Assembly (NCBI GenBank): GCA_026260175.1
Contig: JAKCWW010001241.1
Location: forward strand, 1-64,000
Source: Reticulitermes lucifugus
Lineage: Eukaryota; Arthropoda; Insecta; Blattodea; Rhinotermitidae
Direction: 5' to 3'
DNA: 64,000 bases
Positions within the stretch are counted from its first letter, which is position 1, and the number at the start of each line of letters is the position of its first letter. The translations under genes were made by a program, and so were the position numbers. A model generated the notes under the pieces. That model saw nothing but the letters and a program-made list of their open reading frames with translations, made no database searches and was not told the origin of the DNA. Shown here in pieces: positions 23,021 to 34,505 of this stretch.

Positions 23021-23559
23021 TCACGCACATATATAAAAGAGGCGAAATTAGTATGAGATCTGATTTAGTTTATTAAACCTATAACAAGAATTAGCCATTA
23101 ATTAGATTACGACTGGTTTATATTATGAATTTTATGTCATTTGTGTCATCATCGGAACAACTAAAGTCAGTTTTAATTACAGGCATGAATATTTAAATGG
23201 TGTATTCAATTTCATTAAGCAATGCCAATAGTTATAAATGAATGAAGAACAAATAACGCATTACAGAACACCGATGATTCCGAATAATCCCAGTAATCTG
23301 CAAGCCCCGCAAGATGGTCATAATTTTTCCAGCCGCCTGTACGCTCTATTTAGTCGCCTGATTGGCAATTAATACGGAGCATTGGCATTTAAATCACATT
23401 TCGGCTTCCAATAAAACTTCAGATGAGCGTGTAATTCTGAATTTAACTACGCACGTTTGTTTAAAAATACTCATTGTAATTACCTACCAAACTGCTCCAT
23501 TTGGTTTTTAAATGTGTTGTTTAACAACGACCTCAGTTCCTAAGGCTATATACCATCGG
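23021..23559. other. Unassigned AT-rich DNA
   Basis: No feature was recognised. Confidence 0.5.
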
Positions 23560-23756
23560 TATTAGATGACTGGGTGGATGTCGAGCAGTGATGGAATGTT
23601 ACTGACAGAGTACTGCTGAAGAACTCGGAGAAAAATCCGTCCATCTGCAACTTTATCTATCGTAAGTCCCACACAGGTTGGCATGGGATTGAACCTGGGC
23701 CTCCTCGATAAGAGGTCGGCGACAAACCATCTAGCCCATGACAAGGCCAGGTCCTT
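23560..23756 (-). mobile_element. SINE-D copy (different tRNA head)
   Basis: On the minus strand the sequence starts with a tRNA-like block: TGGGCTAGATGGTTTGTCGC as A-box side, CGACCTCTTATCGAGGAGG as anticodon-arm-like hairpin and CAGGTTCAATCCC as B box. The body follows: GTGTGGGACTTACGATAGAT, AAAGTTGCAGATGGACGG and CCACCCAGTCATC. The body is unlike SINE-A, B or C, so this is a fourth tRNA-derived family. A 60-codon frame over it is a by-product. Confidence 0.72.
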
Positions 23757-23956
23757 TTGCTACATTGCTATTCTTGAAAATATTAACAGTACTGAAATTC
23801 ATAGTTCTAAGTATATAACCTGTACAAAAAATCTGCACTGGAATATGAGAAAAAATTCCATTCTCGTGATCGGCTACTTGCACTGGAAATTGAGGAACCC
23901 CATATCCATATGTGTAAAAAGAGTTGTTATTTTATGTATTCTGTCCACTGAACAAA

Positions 23957-24236
23957 GGGCCGGGACTGCGTAGTCGGTACAGCGACTCACTACTGGCTGA
24001 AAGTTCCGGGGAAAAAATTCCGGTGGGGGCGAGATTTTTCGCACCCGTCCAGAACGGCCCTGGGGCCCACCAAGCCTCTTATACAATGAGTATCGCGTCA
24101 TTCCCGGGGTAAAGCGGCCGAGGCGTGGCATTGACCATCCAACCCCATCTAGCGCCGAGTATAAAGAAAGAGTAGAACTATACGTGTACCCCCCTCTGTA
24201 GCTTCGTGGACTGTTCTAGGGTGAAATTTACCTTTA
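23957..24236 (+). mobile_element. SINE-A copy, near full length
   Basis: It starts GGGCCGGGACTGCGTAGTCG. It keeps GGGGCGAGATTTTTCGCACC, GTCCAGAACGGCCCTGGGGC, CCCGGGGTAAAGCGGCCGAG, CTAGCGCCGAGTATAAAGAA and a GTGAAATTTACCTTT tail. It is closely related to the copies at 29,430 and 47,111. Confidence 0.92.
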
Positions 24237-25274
24237 TCAACTGAACGAACAGCTTAAACATTCTACATCGTTGTCCTTATAGCAAGGATGATATACATCA
24301 CATCACAGCAAATGTAATGAATAGCGTATTATTTGTAGCTGTAAAATTTTCATTGCTATTGTTTTTTCGAAGTAATCTCAAACTGCTCTTGTTTTTCCCA
24401 CGTAGACTTCAGGTAGAATTGCAAACGTCAAGCTGGGAATTTCTATTACTTAACGTCGATGTTGCAACATATATGTATAACGGAAATATTACTTTCATGA
24501 GTTAATTGCTTATTCAGGGAACTCAGAACGGAATATTTGCTAATTCAGTGGTCCGAGATAAAAAAAATCGCTCATGTAAACACTATGTGCACAGATTTGC
24601 ATTTATAAAGTCCCCAGACTGTTATGGCTGATCGTCCAAGAATATCCTGAGATGTATGTCTGGTTCATAGAATTACAGAGTACAAGCCGTTTTAGAAGGA
24701 AGGGCAAGTCAAAACACTTTAACAATTGCAGACTGAGAAGTAGGGGTGTAGTGACGACAAAACTTTTATTGGGGAGGGGGGATTTGGAGGGCGATTCTGA
24801 AGTTTGCCATGCAGTGTCCGCTTGTCCTTCTAGTATAGATAGTATGGAGCTTTAGGAACTGAACAAGGCAAGGTGATTGAATCGTGGAATATGAATAAGC
24901 AGCAGAGAACAGAAGCTAAATTTGAGCTAAATTTAGAAGAATCTTTAAATTATGAATTTTGTGGCTGGAGGGACACATTATGTCGAAATTTTTGTACATG
25001 TGGGAGGGCTGTATGCTTCGCATGCAGTAAAACTTGGAATTTTGATAAAAAATCAGAGTTTGTTTTAGACCGAGAATAATTTCAGTATAACTTCATGGAT
25101 TTATTCGATCTCAACTTTGAGTGTGCTTACTGAATCCTAGCCGGCTGCCCGGCGTTCAGTGGTTACAGTTCTTAAGTGTGCAAGTGCTTTATTTTAAAAC
25201 AAGTGCTAAAGAATTTTAAGTATATTGCATTTTTTATCCTTCAAATGACTTTCATCCAAATTATACACAAAAAT
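24237..25274. other. Unassigned AT-rich DNA
   Basis: Small frames at 24,652-25,079 carry no recognised domain. The frame at 24,873-25,079 has a short cysteine-rich stretch (CGWRDTLCRNFCTCGRAVCF) that I cannot assign. Confidence 0.4.
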
Positions 25275-25430
25275 CAAGTACCTTCCTCACAGAGAAGACT
25301 GTCCGTGTTTATCACGAAAATCAATAGGTTGATGACGTTTAGGGATATAATGGCTGTTTATTGTGAGAATTATATGAAATATATGAATATCTTCTGTGGA
25401 AAAATGCAGAATTTCTTAACGTTACAACAT
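25275..25430 (+). repeat. Interspersed repeat family Y, copy 2
   Basis: FRDIMAVYCENYMKYMNIFC with GKMQNF aligns with copy 1 at 7305-7580. At the DNA level TTTAGGGATATAATGGC and GCAGAATTTCTTAACGTTAC align with GTAGGGAAACAATCGC and GTAGAATTTTTGAATGTTAA of copy 3. The surrounding 112-codon frame continues into unrelated sequence. Confidence 0.5.
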
Positions 25431-27020
25431 ACGATACTTGTAGTTACGATATTCTGTTCTTTAGTTTCGTTTGCTTTTAAAATAATTAACCGAATAATAG
25501 TATATTGTGAATAAAATCAGAAGTTATTTGTTAAAATTATAAAATAAATTATTTTAAAACAGAGTCATTATTTCATAGGCGAATATAGGCCTCTGTTGTA
25601 ACATCCATGCAAGCCTACAAGTCCATTAAACCTCATACTGTTTAAGCCAAAAAAGGAGCTTCCATGAAATCTCGTATGGACATTAGAGGCCAACATCTCT
25701 CATGAACTCATAATGACTCGTATTTGTTTTAAGGTACCGATATCTTAGAATGTTTATTTAGGCTATATAAATCAAACTGTCTATATCAGTATCGATTTGT
25801 CTAAGGCGTTAAGTGCATTTTGCCACTTGAACGCTAAAATCACACGCCTGGATCTCATTTGGTGCAAGGAGGTATGCCTGTGGTTTTTTTCTGTGACTGC
25901 CACTTCCTGTGTAGGTATAGGTATTGAGAATAATCGACTCTCCTTCCAAGGATTCCTATAGAATATCTATAAACAAGATTCAGAAACCCGGAAAATCGGG
26001 AACACTTTGCCGCACTGACCTCTAAGGCTCAATAAAAGGAATATAGCTGTAAATACTCGTACTTTGTGTGGCATTAGGGATCTGTTTGGTTCCTGACAGG
26101 ACGTTTAGGACCATAGAGTTTTGAGGTTGATAACTTCGATACATCGATCTTTTGTTACCCAACACTTCAAGAATTCTGTGTCATGTCACTGGAAAATGAT
26201 TGGTTCAAAAGCCAAAATATATCAAGTAGATGCCATTGAAAGATACAGCGGAAGAAAAAACAGAAGAAAGTGTTACGGAAGGCGCGCAATTTTGTTCGGG
26301 GCATTGGCAACATTTTATAAATGGCTGGTGCTGCACCCAGGGAGTAACTGCTCAGGCAACGTACAGAAACCGAAATAGAAGTTGTGGCTAGCTTGCTGTC
26401 TCCCTCGTGCGCTGTGTGACGTGTTACAAGAGTTACTGGCGGGCGGTTCAAGACTGGAACGAGCTCATACCAAGAGCAGTTTAATCGATAGTCCCACCAG
26501 CTAGAATGCTCGCTAAAACTAGCCACTGCTGAGTTCACAATCACCCATAGAAAACGAGGTAGCGCGGCGACAGTTTTGCATTCTGTTTTTAGTGTGAAGT
26601 TTACCATCTTTTTCCTGTGTCACTTAGAGCTCACAGTACACTAACGTCTAAATAATAACACCACTTTCGACACTGTAGGTTATCACAGTGGTGCTGATGA
26701 ATAAATCGCCTTATAGGTTGTTATATATTTATCGAATTTTAAGGAGAGCACTACCTTCACTTTCAGCGTGCAGCTTATACTCCCCTGAAGATGGAGGCAG
26801 TAGGCTCCTTCAAAACTTTGGTATGTATATGCCAATCTACCCAGTATCATACTCGTATGCCAGAAGACAGAACAACGTATTAATTTTACGTGTTGTCTGT
26901 AAGTGTGGGTCTTGGCCTCTTAACCTGCGGGCAGAACACACAATGATTATATAAAATACGTCATTTGAATAAATAAATCTGTTTAAACTGCTACAGTACT
27001 GTGATAAATTGTATAGTTGG
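25431..27020. other. Unassigned DNA with the longest gap-free frame (146 codons, minus, 26,607-26,167)
   Basis: The frame opens with ATG (26,607-26,605), reads MVNFTLKTECKTVAALPRFL at its start and ends MTQNS. It holds a tryptophan-rich stretch (SSWWDYRLNCSWYELVP) and a phenylalanine-rich end (FFCFFFRCIF). I recognise no domain. The part at 26,380-26,560 is richer in G+C and CpG than its surroundings. It may be an unrecognised repeat or chance. No splice-supported gene is claimed. Confidence 0.3.
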
Positions 27021-27298
27021 TCCCTGCCCAGGACGTAAAGGATTACAGGGGGAAGTATATACATATATATATATATATGTATATATATCCAGTCGTTCTT
27101 GAACTCGGCACTAGAAGAGGTGAATTGTCAACCTTTGTCAACCGACCGCTTTATCCCCGTTACCCACTGAATATGTGGCCCATTGGGCTCCCGAGTTCGT
27201 ATGGAAGTTTTGTAGAAGAGAAAATTCTCTTAGTCCTGCCAGAAATCGAACCCCGTGTTGACCAGGCAATACCGAGTGCACTATCTTGGCTCCCTGTT
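27021..27298 (-). mobile_element. SINE-A copy interrupted by an (AT)n tract
   Basis: In reverse complement the landmarks are SINE-A's, including GAACTCGGCACTAGAAG, GCCCATTGGGCTCCCGAG and a B-box GGTTCGATTTCTGG-like segment. The 3' part (27,021-27,056) is separated from the rest by a TATA repeat at 27,057-27,088, which has expanded inside the element. Confidence 0.75.
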
Positions 27299-28654
27299 AT
27301 AACCATGATGATAAAAAAACAAATGAGTCTTGTTTGAGGACATGCTACTGAGGTATACATCTGTATGTATATAAGACAGAAAGAGAGAGACGAAGTAAGT
27401 TATGAAGCAAATAACAATGTTTCAATATACAGTTGAATTCAGTGATAACGTCATGAAAGGGACTGAATATTTTGTGTAATTTTGCACGAGTGTTGTTATA
27501 ACCGAGTAGTGTAATGTAATGTTAACAGTGGAGAATTAATTGGTACCACAGAATATCTGACGTTATGTATGAGGTATCGTATAAATGATGTCGTTATAAC
27601 CGGGTTAGAATGTATCTTTATAACTTTCAATCTACAATTAATGGTATTAGAATGAACAAATACAAGAGAAAGCGATGGATCCGACATGTATCGTCCACGG
27701 TGAGACAAAAATTATATAAAAAATTGTAGCCTAATTACCTGAAGGGAAATGCAGAGGCATATATATATATAGTTGGGAAAATAATAATAAAATTGATAGT
27801 AAAAGAATAGACTGTATAATTGTGGACTGACTCTTGTGAACACGACTTTATTCCAATCTGCTTCCGGATGATAGGGTTAAGTAGGGAGTTATGTATAAGG
27901 CTTAAATTTGTGACACATATGATTGACAGGAGAGAAAACTAACACATTGTAACAGCAGTTCTTACTGTCAACAGTACGTAGTATATTGGTGATAACAACC
28001 ACAAACTGATACGACAAATCTCTATATTTTTTGATAAACACAAAATTAAAACATTTTCCTTTATTACGTAAAACTGCGTGGAGACGAAATGAAGAGTAGA
28101 GTTATAACTCCACGCTTTCGTAATCTTGGTACTGGATGCAAGTGAGCAGCCAGTTTCTAGCTACGGCTGTTTTACACACTACTCACTGGATTGGAAGCTA
28201 GTAATTAGTAGACATAAAACGTGTTACTTGAAACACTTCGTGCTGAACTCCCGGTCAATTATTATCATCAGCAGTAGCAGCAGCTCTGCGAGTCAAACCG
28301 CAGAAGACTCCGGAAAGAAATGGCAAGAATAAGAAGCAGCGAAGTTTCAGGTAGCATATGGGGGCAGGAATTTATAGCCGTATAAAAAATATATGAAGAC
28401 TGGATAGGGACTCCCTCCTTCATCGATCACGATCAGCTTTCGATATTCGGAAGCTTTGTTGTTACCCCTTCATTTCTCCCTTCTTCCGCCTACTCTTATT
28501 TTACTTCAGGGTGACAAGAAAGAACATCTCTAGTGGAACCGTTCAGGCACATCTTCTGTACAAATTGTCTGAAACTGCACATTTAGGTAATCGCCACGAT
28601 CAAGTGGTGCCTACGTGTATATACACTCACCTGTTGCCCCAGGTAATGGTTTTC
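27299..28654. other. Unassigned AT-rich DNA
   Basis: No feature was recognised. A (TA)n run is at 27,760-27,772. The frame at 28,126-28,332 has no identifiable domain. Confidence 0.45.
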
Positions 28655-29170
28655 TTTCTTTTTAGGCGCGTTTGCAAAATTGCGAAAAAGACTGTTAGCT
28701 TCGTCATATCTGTCCGTCCTTCTGTCTGTCCGTCCGTCTATCTGTTCGTCTGTCTATCTGTCCGTCCGTCTATCTGTTCTGTCCGTCCGTCCGTCCACAT
28801 GGAACAACTCGGCTCCCACTGAACGGATTTTCATGAATGTTGATATTTGAATATATTTCGAAAATCTGTCCACAAAATTGAAGTTTCCTTAAAATCTAAC
28901 AAGAATAACGGGCACTTTGCATGAAGCCCTATGTACATTTATGATATCTCGCTGAATTCTTCGTACAATGAGGAATGTTTCAGACAAAAGTTGTAGAGAA
29001 AACCAAAACACATTTTATGTTCAATAACTTTTTCCCAAAAACCATACCATTGTATGAGATAATCTGGAAAACTATTTTAAAGCCAGACAGGCCACAGAAG
29101 ACAATACAATACGGTGCATGCGCTTTGCATGCTGGATAACTAAGGCTACAGACACACACTCAGAATATGT
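28655..29170 (+). repeat. Interspersed repeat family X, copy 3, near complete
   Basis: It starts GCGTTTGCAAAATTGCGAAA with AAGACTGTTAGCTTCGTC. A 90-bp tract of TCCG/TCTG units (28,710-28,796) follows, then CATGGAACAACTCGGCTCCC, GGATTTTCATGAATGTTG, AAATCTGTCCACAAAATTG and GAAAACCAAAACACATTTTA. It ends with AAGCCAGACAGGCCACAGAA and ATGCTGGATAACTAAGGC. This is the best copy in the window for defining the ends. Confidence 0.85.
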
Positions 29171-29429
29171 AATACTTATTTCTGCTTTTCCATGGAAACA
29201 ATGATTACACAAATGCGCATAAATGTTACGTTTGTACGCACTTTGCCTGTCTTGTTACTGCCTGTTCCATGTATTTAATGACATCGTTTCCGTAGTTTTA
29301 TAAATTTTATGAAGGCATAACTGCAGACCGTTAAGTCCATCTTCACAATAACACTTTTACAAAATACAGATTCATTTATATAAGGAAACATAACGTGACT
29401 TATTTAGCAACACTCTCAGTAACTAAGGA

Positions 29430-29712
29430 GGGCCGGGATAGCTTATTCGATATAGCGGCTCGCTACGGGCTGGAGGGTCCGGGGTTCGAGATGTAGTATG
29501 AGTGGGGGGGGGTGGATTTTCCGCATCCGTCCAGATCGACCCTGGGGTCCATCCAATCTTCTATACAATGGATGCCTTTCTTTCCCGGAGCTAAATTGGC
29601 CGAGGCGTGGCGTTGACTACCCACTCCCAACTAGTGCAAAGATTAAAGAGTAGAGCTATACCTCTACCCTACCTCTATGCCTTCATGGCATGTTAGGGAG
29701 CGAAATTTAACT
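29430..29712 (+). mobile_element. SINE-A copy, near full length
   Basis: It begins GGGCCGGGATAGCTTATTCG, then CTCGCTACGGGCTGGAGGGT and a clear B box GGGGTTCGAGA. The body keeps CGTCCAGATCGACCCTGGGG, CCCGGAGCTAAATTGGCCG, ACTAGTGCAAAGATTAAAGA and CTATGCCTTCATGGCATG. Confidence 0.92.
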
Positions 29713-30724
29713 CTTTTTTACTCTGTCAGTAATCGAACGAATGTGGCGTCGAATTTTTTCTAAACAAATTTTTAAAGTCTTTTGAAAAAGATTATTAAAG
29801 TATGTTTAAAAGGAAGTCACTGCAAGAAAAAAGGCAATAGATATGTAGAGTTCTGAACTACATGCATGTCAAATTGCATAAGTCTTGGTGTTGGGTTTGC
29901 TTAGAAAATTAATTTAAATTAGATATAATGGCATTAGTAAGACACGGCTTATGAGCTTCTCTTAAAACCAATAGCTTTTGTCCTGCTTATCGGAAGGCCA
30001 GCAATTTGCTGTACGAACTTTATCACGATTTTCAAAAACCTGAAGTTTAAAATTCAAGCCTCCTGGTTTATAACTACCTTTGCGTTGGTGTATAGTTACC
30101 GACGTTTTGAACGATCTTGCTTCAGTGAAGATGCAGAAAGAAAATTTCTTCTTCAAAACGGCTGTATCTTAAATCTCGTAAAGCTGAAGTTACTAGACGA
30201 TAGGAAAGACGATAGCCTTCAGATTACGAGATTCTATAAAAATAGAATATTTTTGCACACGTGTATGTAACAAAAACAGACGTGTTCGGATCAGGACTGA
30301 TGTCACAGCCCCTAATAACAGATGCCATTGCTGTGAACAATGACGGAGACCAGAAATTAAACTACGAGATGAAGTACCATTAATTTGCGGTTAATGTGAT
30401 TTTGCACAGAGCAAAACAGGCATTTCGAAATGAACTGTTGGTTACCCACACAATTTGATGGGAAACGAATCAATACTCCACATTCGGTTCTAAACCCTTG
30501 CTTCTGATCCAAAATTACTATGTTCAGCCTGGCTTTCTATACTGATTTAACACAATCAAGGTTTCTTGGCATTTCTGAAACCACAATATTTTAGAAATGT
30601 TTAAGAAAATGGAAACTCTTCCTTGATCAAATATTATGACGTTATCTACACAAAAAAGAGATAAATGAAATGTATAATACGTATATATATATGTATATAT
30701 ATTGGCCACACAACCCGAAAACAA
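29713..30724. other. Unassigned AT-rich DNA
   Basis: GTTACCGACGTTTTGAACGA at 30,097-30,116 recalls the ACCGACGTTTCG of foldback family F but lacks its arms. (TA)n is at 30,682-30,701. Confidence 0.4.
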
Positions 30725-30880
30725 AAACACACTTGAGAGACACAGACTTAAATGGGAGAATTATATTAAACCAGAGTTTAAGGAAAGTTGACGTGGATAG
30801 GATTTATCTGGCTCAGGATACAGCTCAGTGGCGGGATCTTGTAAATTCAGTTTTGTAGACACGGCATAATGAAGACGGCA
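30725..30880 (+). mobile_element. LINE 3' end scrap
   Basis: One open frame reads RDTDLNGRIILNQSLRKVDV, then DRIYLAQDTAQWRDLVNSVL and a stop at 30,856-30,858. It aligns with the terminal RPRRRWEDNIKMDL...DWI.LAQDR..WR.LVN of the LINE copies at 8,055 and 40,000. Only the last 40 codons or so survive. Confidence 0.72.
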
Positions 30881-33800
30881 ATAAAACTTCGGGTTCCGCA
30901 CCAGGTGCAGATTTATTGACAAAGTGAGACACTAATAACTTTTTCAAGAAAAATTGTGTTGCCAAGAGTTAGTTAATGGGCATAATTATAGAAGCAGTGT
31001 TATTCCACTTTTGTTGCAGCAGGTGAACAAATCGTGGGCAGGAATAAAACGCCATTAAGTCTACATTTCTTGATGTCAGATGACAAAGACTACAGGCTTA
31101 TTTTTATTCGGAAATTAATGACGCGCTACAATAGTCCGCTTGTTTGTTTATCAATGTGACACGTCAGACTAGAACAGGTATTTTTCTATAAACACACAAA
31201 AACAACATTCATTCAAATTTTATCCGAAACGTTGCAATAAGAGTATATCCCCCTTAAGTAAATGTATTATTCAGTTTCCGTGGTCTCGATTCACCCTTAC
31301 TCTCATGAAACCCCTTCAAGGTGATATGTGACTGCCTGCAGCTACTGTAAATTGTAAATAATTCAGAACTTACGCTATGTTAGAAACGAATCCATAATTA
31401 TGTAAATGTCCGCATTCAGCCTAATACTTGTAACTTTCTTCATTTAAGTATTTTTCTTGGAATTCCAGTCACAAACGATTCAAATTTGCCAAATTAAATC
31501 AATTCACTAGCAAGACTTGGAAGCCTTTAGAGGAATAACTACAGTATTGGAGACTCCTCATCCCATCATATTTGTTTTAACATATGTTAAGTAAAAATCT
31601 CTCTTACTTCTGAATCTGTCTTTGATGAATTAATGAATAAAAGACAGTTCTTAAGGAACGTGTGCCATGAACTAATAGTAGCAGCATTTGTACCCGTCAC
31701 CTTTAAACTGCAACTGTCCATCTGCACACACGTCACAAGAGGTGCTCCACAAAATAATAGAATTTTATTGCGATTATACAAGTCAACATGTTTATTAAAA
31801 CGTAAAAGAAAACTATCTTCTTAAGTTGATTTTAGATGCTAATTACGAATACTAACTCAAAAAGTTCGGATCTTGCCAGTTTCGCCTTATGTGAATAGAA
31901 TTATGAGCCCAAAAAGTATTTTTCTGTAATTTAATCATAAGTGCTGTTATAATTATTGTCAACAATATTGTTAGAACATGACACTTTTTCGTTAATAAGG
32001 GTACATTTATCAAGTTTAATCCAATCCATGTCACCAGTCTTTTGGGATTACTTGAAGCTCCTTCGAAACTCTATTTACCATTCGACATGGCATAACAATT
32101 TATAAGACCTGAATCTTCGTGCACAGCACTACTTGCACATTATTGTAACAGCTTCTGACACCTGCATATTAGCAGAAACAAGGAACAAATTTCATCATAT
32201 GCAACAGTACGTAAGTCCGCTGAACGTGATAGCATGGAAGAGGAGAAGGAAGTTAGGCAGTTGGGTTTTATGTATGTACTGGACCGTAAGAAACAAAACA
32301 GAAGAAACACAGTGCAAAATACGTGGTATCATAGGCCAGAAGTGCTTCATTTCGAAGTTACTAGATGCCACTAGGCGTGAGAAAGCGGCAGACTACCACA
32401 GTGCTGGGCACTGATATACTTAACACTCTTGAAGATAGAAACTGGAAGTTATCGTTTGGATATACGAGTATAGAGGGACACGTGATAAAACGTAGTAATT
32501 TTACGGGTAACTGATTTTCCCTAGTGATACGTTCCCTTCATGTTTTCCGACAGACACAATATTCGCAGTTCTCGTCTCTTCCACACGTGTTACATTTCCC
32601 ATCTGTCTTACCTTCCTTGGCTTCATCATTCTGTTAAACTCTGATGGTAAGCACTATTTTTGGAACACATTTTCATGTAATTTTCTCCGGATTTAAGTTA
32701 GTTCCAAACGCTTTCCTCAGCACTCTATTCGCTAACATCCGCAGTCTCTATAACGCAGTTATGACGAGTGCCAAATTTTCACATCTAGATCCTGCTAAAG
32801 CATCAGGTATAATCAGGCCCATCTTTATGCATAATGTAATATTTGTGCTTTACATGTGAGAGAGGAGAAAAATATTGCAAAGTAAATACTAGCAAACGCT
32901 CCTTAAAATTTTCTGCCCTTAATCTCTTCGTAGAGGTAATTTCGATCCTTTCCTCTTCTTCACAAAGAACGTGTAGATGAAAATGTTCGTACGTGTAAAT
33001 GAAAATTTTCATGTGTTCAAAGGTTTGTCAGCTATTTTCGTATTATGATTTTTGTTCTGTATTTTTGCAAAGTTAATTCGAATTACATTATTTTTCACTC
33101 CCACTTGTAATGTGTTGTAGTGGTTATGAAAATTTTAATTGAATATTTAGCTGGCCAATTTCTAACTTCATAAAATTACAAAGCATTTGTATTGCCTGTG
33201 CGGTCCAGAATGATTGGATGTAGCCGAAAACAAATGTCACACTTTAGCACTTCAACAGGCGAATCCGATTTTAATAATATATAGACTTTACAGTCGTACC
33301 TTACAGGAAACACAAGGCATATCTCTTATAAAGTTAATTTAGGTAATAATTCTCATAATAAATATCGTTGTTTATTCTGACTAGAAGGTTAAACTTGCGC
33401 GTATTCTCTCTAGGAAAGATTCTGAGTTCTTTGCCGTTAAACCACGTGACATATATAAATGTCACTGCCCATTAAAGGGTTAATGTGTCTGCCACATGTT
33501 GCAGAGGAAACAGAACAGTACCCGTATATTTGTGGCAGTGTTCCGAATTATACCATTACAGTTCCACCGACACAGAAGCACCATTACAACTTTTGAGAAG
33601 AACGTTATGCGAGTAATTTGCAGGAAACAGCTGGGGAGGGGTATGAAATGACACGTGGCAGAGCTTAAATGGCTCACACTTTATTTTACTCACATCAGCA
33701 GCCACATTCACAAATAAAAGCAAGTCAGCATATATCAGATTACATAAATACGGTTTTAAATTGGAGTGTTTGGAAAACCATCTTTGTCATGAATGTTGTG

Positions 33801-34269
33801 AAATCTAAACACGAAGCTTTTGAAGTAAATGCTTAACTGAAATTGTGATCGTGACAGGAACTATTTATAATAGGTACTTAAAAAACAAAATGTATGGCCC
33901 ATTCCCTGCGCAAATTCCAATAGTCCATATTCCATCACAATAAGTGTTCCAAATACTGTACAAACTCAAGTTTTCAAGCCGTCTCACCGTCTTAATTGTC
34001 TACACATGAAACATGCTTCAGTATATACGACTATGTATATAATTTGAGCCCCATCAAACAGTTACACAATTACATATTGCTGCCATTACGCACTGCCACT
34101 GAAACTGCCACTGAACGCCTTCTTCTGGGCCATGACGCCGTGTCACTAAGTTATCTAATTAAGATATTTCGAAGGAATATATGGCCCTCATTTTCAAGGG
34201 TCTCGAAGTGCGAGAAGTTTTTCTCGAACATCTAGACCTCTAAAGATAAAATGACTATGTTTCCTCCAC
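30881..34269. other. Unassigned AT-rich DNA, 3.4 kb
   Basis: This is the longest stretch without a recognisable element. Frames of 60-93 codons at 31,587-32,034, 32,133-32,414, 32,644-33,012 and 33,480-33,677 overlap on opposite strands and show no domains. If a host intron or intergenic spacer exists in this window, this is a likely place for it. Confidence 0.4.
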
Positions 34270-34505
34270 GGGCCGGGACCCGATAATTCAGTAACACGGC
34301 GTCATATCCCAGAAGAACTGACTCCTTAACAACAAATCTGTAAAAACCTCAAGACTCACACATATAGTGGAGGTGTTTGATTCCAGGCAAAGGCAAAATA
34401 TTTTCTTCTGCTCCAAAACGTCCAGATCGTTTCAGGGACCCACTTTGCTTCTTACTCAAGGGTTACAGGAGGTTATCCCTCCGGCGGTGAAGTGGCCGAG
34501 GCTAT
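34270..34505 (+). mobile_element. SINE-A copy with foreign insert, 3'-truncated
   Basis: It starts GGGCCGGGACCCGATAATTC, keeps CCAAAACGTCCAGATCG, and stops at GGCGGTGAAGTGGCCGAGGC, losing the last quarter. Inside the head, CACGGCGTCATATCCCAGAA with GAACTGA (34,295-34,322) is unlike SINE-A but matches the foldback family F arm (GGCGTCGTG...ATATCCCAGAAGAG). Confidence 0.7.

Noticed and set aside
30085-30135. Third hammerhead (minus strand, CUGAAGC...AAAACGUCGG)
   Set aside because: The core is wrong (CUGAAGC, AAAAC in place of GAAAC), and stem I cannot pair. It more likely relates to the ACCGACGTTT words of foldback family F.
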